From JABDKJ01 sp039028335 (GTDB lineage: Bacteria > Bacteroidota > Bacteroidia > Flavobacteriales_D > JABDKJ01): a stretch of DNA of 42,480 nt. The position numbers were made by a program, and so were the translations under genes. Numbering within the stretch: position 1 is the first letter of the stretch; the number at the start of each line of letters is the position of its first letter. Shown in pieces: positions 17,181-25,046 of the stretch. Under the pieces are notes generated by a model. The model saw only the letters and a list, made by a program, of their open reading frames with translations. It did no database searches and was not told the origin of the DNA. The DNA is taken from the NCBI GenBank assembly GCA_039028335.1, contig JBCCIF010000018.1, positions 1-42,480 of the forward strand, written 5' to 3'.

Positions 17181-17753
17181 ATGATAGAAATCCCTGCAAT
17201 AGGACGTGCAAATATCAGTGAGAATGGAGATTTTCTGCGAATTGAAATTCCAGCGAAAAAGCATTGGGTGCTCAATATTTTTATGAGCATTTGGTTGTGT
17301 GCGTGGTTCTATATCGGGAAAATTGTAATTAAAGTACTATTAAATTTTGATGGACCTTGGCCTGCTTTCTTATTTATTCTTTTTTGGATCACCCTTTGGA
17401 CTCTTGGAGGTTTGGCTTCCATTTATAGTATTCTAATGCAATTAATGGGAGTCGAAATTATTCAAGTTGAAAATGGAACTCTGAGTATAGAAAAATCTAT
17501 TCGAGGTCTTGGAAGAAAAAAGGCCTATGAAATAAATGAAATCTCAAAAATAGATCACACTTCAAACTATCCTTCCTGGGACTGGTCCAATCAAAAAATA
17601 AATGGAATTTTTGGTGATCGTGGTGCAAGCCTCAAATTTTATTACGGTATGAAAACGGTAATATTTGCCATAGACATTGATGAAGCTGAGGCCCAAGCAT
17701 TGATTGAAAAATTTAAATCACATTCAAGTTTCAACGAATCAAATTTTGCATGA
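17181..17753 (+). CDS. Small membrane protein with a beta-rich (PH-like?) domain
   Basis: A 190-aa protein with two membrane helices at about 29-52 and 59-87, preceded and followed by soluble beta-rich parts. The order of paired helices then a strand-rich tail (GVEIIQVENGTLSIEKSIRG, ... RGASLKFYYGMKTVIFAIDI) resembles bacterial PH-domain membrane proteins, but the similarity is too weak to name a family. It converges with the TPR gene 19 nt downstream. Confidence 0.55.
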   Translation: MIEIPAIGRANISENGDFLRIEIPAKKHWVLNIFMSIWLCAWFYIGKIVIKVLLNFDGPWPAFLFILFWITLWTLGGLASIYSILMQLMGVEIIQVENGTLSIEKSIRGLGRKKAYEINEISKIDHTSNYPSWDWSNQKINGIFGDRGASLKFYYGMKTVIFAIDIDEAEAQALIEKFKSHSSFNESNFA

Positions 17754-17772
17754 TACATAAACTCTGAGCAGA

Positions 17773-19038
17773 TCACTTTTTTATATTAGATTTTCTTTCC
17801 GCTCCCATTACCATTAAAAGCATAAAAGCAAAGGCAGATGATAGAATAGAAAAGAAGAATTTGTCGGACAAAAAAACATAGGAACTAAAAGAAATTAGAA
17901 AACACAGAGAAGTCGCACAAGACAGAATTTTATAATTTAAGTCTTTTACTTTCAAAATTAAGCGGATAGCAAAAACTGCGTGAATAAGAAATGCTCCACT
18001 ATTTAATGTAATTATGTTGCTTTGGTCTTCAATAAAGCTTGTAATTCCGACAATCATTAAAATCAATCCTGACAATTCTAGGATCAAGTAAAATGCGTCC
18101 AAAATAAATTCTCTTCTTGAAAGCAAAAGTCTACCAAGTGGTTCTCGAATGATTAGCACACCTGATAAGTGTCCAGAAACAAAAATGAAAAGCACAGTAG
18201 GAACATAAAGGAATAAAATGCCGAAGAGGATGAATTCACTCGCTAAACCAGGTAGTATGAAACAACAAAATCCAATTAAAATAAAACCTAATACGTTCAA
18301 CACACTATAAATTTGCACACAGCCATTCTTTGATTTGACCAATTTTGATCCTGTAAAAGAAATGTATCTGCCAGCAAAAGAATTTTGCTTCAAGTATTGA
18401 CGGATGCCTTGATGGATATCTGCGTTATCAGGTGAGTTCGCTAAAGCCTGTTTTATATGATCACGTGCTTCTTTTTTGCCTGACTTTTTTAATGTTATTG
18501 CAAGCGCTATGTGGGTTAATGAGTTTGATGGATCTTGCTTCAATGCAAGCATAACAGTTTCCAGTGCCGGTTTATGTTCATTCTTGAGAAGTTGCATTGC
18601 ACTTTTCAATAAAAGCGCATCAACATAGTTCGGATCAATTTTCAATGCTCGATTACAAAGTTCATTGCATTTCTCTAACTCAACACTTTTGAGATATTTT
18701 TGAGCGAGTATGGTTAGGGCATCCGTTTGCTGAGGATCTAATCTTAAAGAACGTTTCAACAATTCTTCCGCTTCATTATGACGTTCTTCTTTCAGAGCTA
18801 TTGAGCCCAAATAATTTAAAGCCTTGTTATTAGAAGGATCTAACTTTAAGCTTTTTTCCAAGTATTCTTTTGCGGCCTTATGCTTGAGTTCTTTGGCGTA
18901 CGTGCCACCAATTATTTGATAGATCTCAGAAGAATTGGGTTCGGTCTTGAGTAAAATATATAGACGTTCTCTAGCAAGAGCATACTTCTTCAATGCAATC
19001 AATTGCTTGATCTTCTCAAATTCTAAATCGTAATACAC
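17773..19038 (-). CDS. TPR-repeat membrane protein
   Basis: A 421-aa protein. Residues about 1-205 contain six tetratricopeptide repeats (for example AAKEYLEKSLKLDPSNNKAL, AEELLKRSLRLDPQQTDAL, CNELCNRALKIDPNYVDALL), a protein-interaction scaffold. Residues about 235-410 hold six or so membrane helices with no known family. The start is GTG 19038, with AAGGA about 11 nt upstream; the ATG at 19043 is out of frame. Topology with an N-terminal TPR domain suggests it recruits a cytoplasmic partner to the membrane. No operon partner is visible. Confidence 0.7.
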   Translation of the reverse strand: MYYDLEFEKIKQLIALKKYALARERLYILLKTEPNSSEIYQIIGGTYAKELKHKAAKEYLEKSLKLDPSNNKALNYLGSIALKEERHNEAEELLKRSLRLDPQQTDALTILAQKYLKSVELEKCNELCNRALKIDPNYVDALLLKSAMQLLKNEHKPALETVMLALKQDPSNSLTHIALAITLKKSGKKEARDHIKQALANSPDNADIHQGIRQYLKQNSFAGRYISFTGSKLVKSKNGCVQIYSVLNVLGFILIGFCCFILPGLASEFILFGILFLYVPTVLFIFVSGHLSGVLIIREPLGRLLLSRREFILDAFYLILELSGLILMIVGITSFIEDQSNIITLNSGAFLIHAVFAIRLILKVKDLNYKILSCATSLCFLISFSSYVFLSDKFFFSILSSAFAFMLLMVMGAERKSNIKK

Positions 19039-19126
19039 TTCATTAAATCCTTAAGCCAATAATACGAAAGCAATAATGAAAAGGAAAAGACTATATCAAA
19101 TGACGTAGAGTCAAATAAAAGAAGAA

Positions 19127-20098
19127 TTAAAACTTCAAGACTTTGTTTCTTGTGAGAATAGCTGTTTCATTGCGTACAATAATTGGATAGTGTCCTTTAG
19201 GAAAAGAACTTAAATCCAAGCGTATGGTTTCTGCATTATTGAATGCTTTGCTCAAAAGTAGCTGACCTGTATGGGCATAGATTTCAATGAATAGTTTTTC
19301 ATTCATTCCTAAAGAACCAACATCTACTTGAAGAAGGTCGGTGGTGGGATTTGGAAATATATGAAGTTGATTGGCTTGATCTTGCTCGATGCGCAGTGAA
19401 CGAATATCAGAAAATTCAAAAGTACCGTCTAAATCAACCATCCTAAGGCGGTAATAGAGATAAGAAGAACGATCTCTCCCTGCAGGAAACTGAGAATCAA
19501 CAAAAGAATAGGCGATCGGTATCACGCTGTTCTCCCCTGCCTTTACTTGTCCAAGGAATTCCCAATCTTCGCCAGTCATGCTTCGTTCAATACTAAAATA
19601 ATCACTGTTTATCTCAGATAAGGTCTGCCACTCGAGTAGAGCCGCATTTGCAGAATACGGGTGAACTTCAAAATTCGAGAGAATGACGGGTAAAGGAACA
19701 TTGTTAGGAGTTAAAGGCTGCGGAGATTGATATAAGCCACCATTGATGTAGGCCATGTAAAACGAAAAACTAAACTCGCAATTGGTCAATCCTGTCAATT
19801 GATAAGAATAAGGATTGGAACCTAACATTCCCACAAACACTCCTCCTCCCAAATGCAATTGAGGCACCAAACCCAGAGGAATTGAACTGGTAAAGGTTAC
19901 CGTTAATGTTGCTGTATTTGGCGGAGACCCGCATTCTACATCGTAATCAAAACTGTATTGTCCAGAATTTCCAAAAGTCACTGATCCAGAATAGGTCTGA
20001 GCCGATAAGGATGAAAATGAGAATAATGATACAAGGAAGATCAGCCCTATAAAATGGGATGTATGATTATGAAATATATGCAATTTTTCCTTGAGCAT
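19127..20098 (-). CDS. Secreted protein with T9SS sorting domain
   Basis: A 323-aa protein with a signal peptide ending SLSAQ at about residue 34. The middle holds the common Bacteroidota domain LPVILSNFEVHPYSANAALL through EINSDYFSIERS to YRLRMVDLDG (about 136-235), which usually precedes a sorting domain. Residues about 240-323 are a type A T9SS sorting domain (IFPNPTTDLLQVDV ... FPKGHYPIIV). The N-terminal 100 residues are a small beta-rich domain of unknown function. No catalytic motif. It is likely displayed on or released from the cell surface. Confidence 0.85.
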   Translation of the reverse strand: MLKEKLHIFHNHTSHFIGLIFLVSLFSFSSLSAQTYSGSVTFGNSGQYSFDYDVECGSPPNTATLTVTFTSSIPLGLVPQLHLGGGVFVGMLGSNPYSYQLTGLTNCEFSFSFYMAYINGGLYQSPQPLTPNNVPLPVILSNFEVHPYSANAALLEWQTLSEINSDYFSIERSMTGEDWEFLGQVKAGENSVIPIAYSFVDSQFPAGRDRSSYLYYRLRMVDLDGTFEFSDIRSLRIEQDQANQLHIFPNPTTDLLQVDVGSLGMNEKLFIEIYAHTGQLLLSKAFNNAETIRLDLSSFPKGHYPIIVRNETAILTRNKVLKF

Positions 20099-20296
20099 TT
20101 GACCTTGAGCTGAAGAAAATCGCGTCCCTCTCCTACTAAAAAATCAAGCCCAGCATGGGGGAATTTCTTCCTTATTTTAAAGGTAAGGAATATTCTTCGA
20201 ATAAAGTGTCAAAATGACGTTAAGTATGCACATTCTTGTTCACCCATTCAAGAATAAAAAAGTCAATTGCACAGAAAATCGCTCTTCAACAGGCTG

Positions 20297-21697
20297 TTAA
20301 GACTTGTAATTCCAGACTTCCTCAAGCTCTTCCAGTGACTTGCCTTTGGTTTCTGGAATATACTTCTTGGTAAATAAAAATATCAGGATAATGAATACAA
20401 TAAAGATCACATAAGGAAGTGCTCCATTCCATGGTTCACTTTTATTTATTTCCCCTTCCATTACCAAAGGAAAAGTTTGCGAAACCAAAGCATTTGCAGC
20501 CCATTGCACAGCGACTGCAACAGACATAGCAGCTGTTCTAATATTATTCGGGAAAATTTCAGCTAATAATACCCAAACAACAGGTCCCATTGACATTGCA
20601 AAAGATGCCACAAAAAGCAGCAAACCAATCAAAGAAATCCATCCAACGTTATGCGTCATTAAGGTGATTGCCATTAAGGCAAACCCTAAACTCATTCCTA
20701 TACATCCTAAATAAATCAGTGGCTTACGTCCCAATCGGTCAACGGTTCCCATAGCTATAAAAGTAAAAATGAGGTTAACCGCGGCCAATAAGATGTTTCT
20801 TGATAGAACATCATCTCGACTGAAACCTAAGGCCTTTTCAAAAATATCAGCAGCATAGTAGAGAACAGCATTTATTCCTGTGAATTGTTGCAAGGCAGAT
20901 AAAATACAACCAATAACAACAATGGGAAGAATTCCTTTCGCTAATAGACTAATTTTTTCGCTCTTCTTCTCCGAACTAAGGGATTCTTGAATTTCATTTA
21001 ATTCAATTTCTGCTCGATCTTCACCTACAATAGATTTTAATACTTCCAAGGCTTCATCCTTTCTGTCCTTTAATGCCAACCATCGAGGACTTTTAGGTAT
21101 TAATAGCAATAAGCCTAGAAACAAAATACAAGGAACCAGTTCAGACCAAAACATAACTCTCCAACCACGATTTATGTCATAGGATTCATCACCAGATTCA
21201 CCTATAAAATAAGTGGCAAGGAAAACTACGAAAAAGCCCACTACAATGGCCAATTGATAATAAGTAACCATATTACCTCTTCGCTCCTTTGGTGCAATTT
21301 CCGCTATATACATTGGCGCATTCATAGAAGCAATTCCTATACCTATACCCCCGATTATTCTGAATACAATGAGCATAGGAATAGTCTGAGGAAAAATTTC
21401 TGGGAGACCAGACCCCCATGCAGAAATAGTAAAGAGAATTGCTGACCAAATCAAAGAATTCTTTCTACCTAAAGCAGAGCTTAAAAAATTAGCCATGATA
21501 GCTCCAAAAAAGCAACCAATTAAAGCGCTTGACACAATAAACCCTTTAGTGCTTTTATCTGCTTCGACATTCATATCCAGGCCAAAAAAGTCTGATAATA
21601 ACCATTGAGAGCCATTTATTACTCCGGTATCATATCCAAATAATAAACCTCCTAAAGAGGCCACGGCAGTAATCAATAATAATTTTCCCTTATTCAT
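20297..21697 (-). CDS. Sugar porter (MFS), proton-coupled sugar or polyol uptake
   Basis: A 466-aa transporter with 12 hydrophobic segments and the sugar-porter (2.A.1.1) signatures: GGLLFGYDTGVINGS, the R-x-G-R-R-like APKERRG, PKSPRWL, QQFTGINAVLYYA, DRLGRKP and PETKGKSLEELEEVW. These make the assignment firm; the substrate, perhaps xylose, galactose or inositol, is not fixed by sequence. It is transcribed alone, divergently from the bestrophin gene, with a 114-nt intergenic gap that must carry both promoters. No sugar-metabolism enzyme is adjacent. Confidence 0.9.
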   Translation of the reverse strand: MNKGKLLLITAVASLGGLLFGYDTGVINGSQWLLSDFFGLDMNVEADKSTKGFIVSSALIGCFFGAIMANFLSSALGRKNSLIWSAILFTISAWGSGLPEIFPQTIPMLIVFRIIGGIGIGIASMNAPMYIAEIAPKERRGNMVTYYQLAIVVGFFVVFLATYFIGESGDESYDINRGWRVMFWSELVPCILFLGLLLLIPKSPRWLALKDRKDEALEVLKSIVGEDRAEIELNEIQESLSSEKKSEKISLLAKGILPIVVIGCILSALQQFTGINAVLYYAADIFEKALGFSRDDVLSRNILLAAVNLIFTFIAMGTVDRLGRKPLIYLGCIGMSLGFALMAITLMTHNVGWISLIGLLLFVASFAMSMGPVVWVLLAEIFPNNIRTAAMSVAVAVQWAANALVSQTFPLVMEGEINKSEPWNGALPYVIFIVFIILIFLFTKKYIPETKGKSLEELEEVWNYKS

Positions 21698-21763
21698 AGT
21701 GTCATTTTAACACTCAAGTATACTGTTTATTTCTGAATATTCTGAGCTGTTGAAAAACAGGGA

Positions 21764-21793
21764 TTTGCAAATTTCCTGAAATTAGTACTTTCG
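21764..21793 (+). promoter_or_regulatory. Candidate promoter before the bestrophin operon (TTTG, 18 nt, TACTTTCG)
   Basis: TTTG at 21764-21767 is followed after 18 nt by TACTTTCG (21786-21793), one mismatch from the TAnnTTTG -7 element. It would start transcription just before the bestrophin ATG at 21812. Confidence 0.4.
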
Positions 21794-21811
21794 ACATCTA
21801 AGTTTTTACCT

Positions 21812-22834
21812 ATGTATGTAAACCGAAGAATTGGACTCAAAGTCATTCTGAAATTTTCCTGGCTCAATTTATTTCTCTTTATCCTCTATGGAACAATTGT
21901 TTACTTTTTGCATCACAATTTAGAGCATGCAGGAAAAGATATCAGCATTCCTTTCCAGCCGTTAAGTACTATTGGTATTGCCGTGGCCTTTTATATTGGT
22001 TTCAAGAACAATCAATCCTATGATCGCTTTTGGGAAGGTCGAAAGATCTGGGGACAAATTGTTAATTACAGCCGAACATGGGGGAATCAGGTAATGAGTT
22101 TTGTCACTTTACGCAAAACAGATGGAAGTTTGAGTGAAGCGGATGTTAATCACATGCACAAAATTCTCATATATCGGCATATGGCTTGGATGAATGCCTT
22201 GCGACTGCAATTAAGAGCTAAAGTTGCACATAGTAAAGAATACAGAAGCAAGCACCTTCAGCGCTTGGGTGAAGATCGCCCCGAAGAAATTCATTGGAAA
22301 GAAGAAGTAGGTAAATTCATCATAAAAGACAAGGAAGTTGACATGTGCAGACGCGCAAAGAATACGGCCACACAATTAATTCGTTCGCAGGGAGAAGAAT
22401 TGAAAATGCTCATGGAAAATGGCATGATCGAAGATTTCCGACACATGGAAATGATGGGAACGCTGGAACAACTTTATGTTTTTCAAGGAAAATGTGAACG
22501 TATCAAGAATACGCCTCTTCCTCGCCAATACGCTCACTTCTCTTCCATCTTTACATGGATATTTATTTTGTTGCTTCCATGGGGCCTTCTTGGTGAGTTT
22601 TCGAAAATGGGGCATGATCTATCTTGGCTCACGATTCCCTTTTTCGTTTTGATTGCTTGGATCTTCATAACGATGGAAGCCGTTGGAGATAACAGCGAAG
22701 ATCCATTTGAAGGATTTGTCAATGATGTGCCCATGACAGCACTCTGTCGAACGATTGAAATAGATTTACGCGATATGCTGGGTGAGGATAATCTACCTCC
22801 TAAAATACAAGCCAAGGACGGTGTTCTCATGTAA
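21812..22834 (+). CDS. Bestrophin-family (UPF0187) anion channel
   Basis: A 340-aa membrane protein. The N-terminus (MYVNRRIGLKVILKFSWLNL), the segment LSTIGIAVAFYIGFKNNQSY and the following DRFWEGRKIWGQIVNYSRTW are characteristic of bacterial bestrophins, which form pentameric anion channels. Membrane helices lie near 16-33 and 50-66 with a later pair near 245-285. The tail NDVPMTALCRTIEIDLRDML also matches the family. Its stop TAA shares its last base with the flavoprotein ATG (22834), so translation is coupled. Ion preference is not fixed by sequence. Confidence 0.85.
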   Translation: MYVNRRIGLKVILKFSWLNLFLFILYGTIVYFLHHNLEHAGKDISIPFQPLSTIGIAVAFYIGFKNNQSYDRFWEGRKIWGQIVNYSRTWGNQVMSFVTLRKTDGSLSEADVNHMHKILIYRHMAWMNALRLQLRAKVAHSKEYRSKHLQRLGEDRPEEIHWKEEVGKFIIKDKEVDMCRRAKNTATQLIRSQGEELKMLMENGMIEDFRHMEMMGTLEQLYVFQGKCERIKNTPLPRQYAHFSSIFTWIFILLLPWGLLGEFSKMGHDLSWLTIPFFVLIAWIFITMEAVGDNSEDPFEGFVNDVPMTALCRTIEIDLRDMLGEDNLPPKIQAKDGVLM

Positions 22835-24072
22835 TGATCTATGATCTGGTTGTTGTAGGAGGAGGTGCCGCAGGATTTTTTGGTGCGATTCAGACAGCGG
22901 AGCATTTTCCCGGTGCATCCATTCTCATTCTTGAAAAGAGCAATAAATTACTTTCAAAAGTAAAAGTGTCCGGTGGCGGTCGTTGCAATGTAACGCATGC
23001 CTGCTTCACTCCAAGTGAAATGATCGCTCACTATCCACGAGGATCCAAAGAGCTTCTTGGACCCTTTCATCAATTTCTTTGTGGCGATATGATGGAATGG
23101 CTTGAAAACAATAATGTATCAACTAAAATCGAAGAGGACGGACGCGTCTTTCCTCTTAGTGACTCATCACAAAGCATTATCGATTGTTTTCTGTGGGCTT
23201 GCCAAAAGCATTCCATTAACATTGAACATCACGCTCAGGTGCAGTCTTTCAAAAAGAAGGAGACCTTCTTTGAGTTGAACTACAAGGATACAAGCCTTCA
23301 GACGAAGTCGATTCTGTGGACCACGGGAAGTAGCCCCAAAGCCTGGGATGTTCTAAAGAAATCGGGCCTTTGCATCATTGATCCCGTTCCTTCACTCTTT
23401 ACCTTTAATATTCAATCAGCCCTCCTGGATGGTTTAATGGGGCTATCCCTCACAAATGTCCAGGTTCAGATTCAACTTGAGAATACTCAATTTGATGCAC
23501 AAGGTCCATTGTTGATTACCCATTGGGGACTAAGCGGGCCAGCAGTGCTTAAGCTGTCTGCTTGGGCCGCAAGAGAATTGCATGCAGTGGATTATAATTT
23601 TCAGATAAGCGTCAATTGGATTGCCCAGAATGAACATGAGTGTCTGGCTTACTTGAACAGGGTCAAATCTGAAAATGGGAAATTGAAGGTCAAAAAATTA
23701 AGGCCCTTTCAATTGCCCCGGAGGTTATGGGAAAGAATGGTTTCCCTCTGGCAAATCGAAGGAAAAAACATGGCCGACCTCAGTAATTCGGAACTCGAGC
23801 AAATGGCAAGTGATCTTAGTGGATGGCAATTTAATGTCAATGGCAAAAGCACCTTCAAAGAGGAATTCGTCACCTGTGGAGGAGTCGACTTGAAAGAAAT
23901 TAATTTCAAGCATATGGAAAGTAAAAAAATTCCGGGATTGTATTTAGCAGGGGAAGTCATCAATATTGATGCGATCACAGGCGGGTTCAACTTTCAGGCA
24001 GCCTGGACAGAAAGTTTTATTGCCGGCAGAAGTATTGCAGAGAGAATTGCATTAAATTCAGAGGGTGAATAA
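22834..24072 (+). CDS. HI0933/BaiN-type flavoprotein (NAD(P)/FAD-dependent oxidoreductase)
   Basis: A 412-aa FAD protein. The dinucleotide motif VVVGGGAAG (6-14) and the family signature KVKVSGGGRCNVT (42-54) are present, and the C-terminal GGVDLKEI ... PGLYLAGEVINIDAITGGFN closes the FAD site. The family acts on diverse substrates; one member reduces bile-acid intermediates and others have unknown roles, so the reaction here is not fixed. It is coupled to the bestrophin gene upstream and overlaps the PqqB-like gene downstream, whose start (24065) lies inside its last codons. The function of this three-gene group is unknown. Confidence 0.9.
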   Translation: MIYDLVVVGGGAAGFFGAIQTAEHFPGASILILEKSNKLLSKVKVSGGGRCNVTHACFTPSEMIAHYPRGSKELLGPFHQFLCGDMMEWLENNNVSTKIEEDGRVFPLSDSSQSIIDCFLWACQKHSINIEHHAQVQSFKKKETFFELNYKDTSLQTKSILWTTGSSPKAWDVLKKSGLCIIDPVPSLFTFNIQSALLDGLMGLSLTNVQVQIQLENTQFDAQGPLLITHWGLSGPAVLKLSAWAARELHAVDYNFQISVNWIAQNEHECLAYLNRVKSENGKLKVKKLRPFQLPRRLWERMVSLWQIEGKNMADLSNSELEQMASDLSGWQFNVNGKSTFKEEFVTCGGVDLKEINFKHMESKKIPGLYLAGEVINIDAITGGFNFQAAWTESFIAGRSIAERIALNSEGE

Positions 24073-25009
24073 GCTCTTGTTGATATTCCTACTGCTCTTC
24101 TATTCTTGCAAGGAAAAGGAACTTGAGGAGGTTAAGGAAAAGGAATTTGAGATCGAATTAGAAGTTCTAGGTGTAATTCAGGACGCTGGCCTTCCCCATG
24201 CTGGATGCAAAAAAACCTGCTGCAGAAAAGCTTTTGGAAATTCAGCTCTTCATCAGGATGTAGTGAGTCTCGGACTTCGGGATTATCGAAATAACCAGTA
24301 TTATCTTTTTGATGCTTCACCCGATCTTCCTTCTCAGATGAAACAACTCATTGAAAAGAGAGGAGAACAATTCAAGCAAAGCCCGGAAGGAATTTTTCTG
24401 ACACATGCACATATTGGGCATTATGCCGGGCTCATGTATCTAGGAAGAGAATCCATGAATGCCCATCGGGCCCCGGTTTATGCAATGCCAAGAATGCGTC
24501 ATTTTCTTGAAAACAATGGACCCTGGAACCAATTAGTTGAAATTGAAAATATTGATATCAAGGAATTATTTGATCAAGACACGATTCACCTATATCATCC
24601 GCTAAGCGTCATTCCTTTCTTGGTTCCCCACCGTGATGAATATTCTGAAACAGTTGGATTTAAGATTATAGGCATGAAGAAAAGTGCTCTTTATATACCG
24701 GACATTGATAAATGGGAAAAATGGGAACGAGATATTGTCGAGGAAGTGAAAAAAGTTGATTATGCTTTTCTTGATGCGACTTTCTATGATGGAGAAGAAG
24801 TAGCAAGGGATATCTCGGAAATACCCCATCCATTTGTTATCGAGAGCATGGAGCATTTTAATGTCTTAAGCGAAGAAGATAAATCCAAAATATTTTTCAT
24901 TCATCTCAACCATACCAATCCACTTGCAGATGAGCATTCAATACAAAGTCAAACTGTTCTCTCGGCAGGGTTCAATATTGCACGAAAAGGTATGATATTC
25001 GACCTCTAA
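24065..25009 (+). CDS. PqqB-like MBL-fold lipoprotein
   Basis: A 314-aa metallo-beta-lactamase-fold protein related to PqqB, but exported: residues 1-15 form a lipoprotein signal (lipobox FYSC). The start is GTG 24065, inside the previous gene. The PqqB-like Cys cluster near 47-53 (AGCKKTCC) and the metal motif THAHIGHYAGL (about 117-127) are present. The usual HxHxDH is HxHxGH, so the second-metal Asp is missing; further ligands may be HR in VPHRDEY, D in PDIDKW and H in HLNHTN. No other PQQ gene is near, so a PQQ role is unsupported. A hydrolase acting in the periplasm is likely. Confidence 0.8.
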   Translation: MNKLLLIFLLLFYSCKEKELEEVKEKEFEIELEVLGVIQDAGLPHAGCKKTCCRKAFGNSALHQDVVSLGLRDYRNNQYYLFDASPDLPSQMKQLIEKRGEQFKQSPEGIFLTHAHIGHYAGLMYLGRESMNAHRAPVYAMPRMRHFLENNGPWNQLVEIENIDIKELFDQDTIHLYHPLSVIPFLVPHRDEYSETVGFKIIGMKKSALYIPDIDKWEKWERDIVEEVKKVDYAFLDATFYDGEEVARDISEIPHPFVIESMEHFNVLSEEDKSKIFFIHLNHTNPLADEHSIQSQTVLSAGFNIARKGMIFDL

Positions 25010-25034
25010 TGGGCGAATAATAAATCAAAGCGTA

Positions 25035-25042
25035 TAGCTTTG
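25035..25042 (+). promoter_or_regulatory. -7 box TAGCTTTG immediately before the kinase/phospho-lyase gene
   Basis: TAGCTTTG matches the -7 consensus exactly and ends 4 nt before the GTG start at 25047. There is no in-frame ATG downstream for 70 codons. If this box is used, the transcript would begin at or within a few bases of the start codon. Confidence 0.45.
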
Positions 25043-25046
25043 CGCT

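Noticed and set aside
20232..20255. 7-bp inverted repeat ATTCTTG/CAAGAAT near the sugar-porter stop
   Set aside because: No T-tract follows the stem on either strand (the T-run on the - strand lies before it), so it is not a credible terminator.
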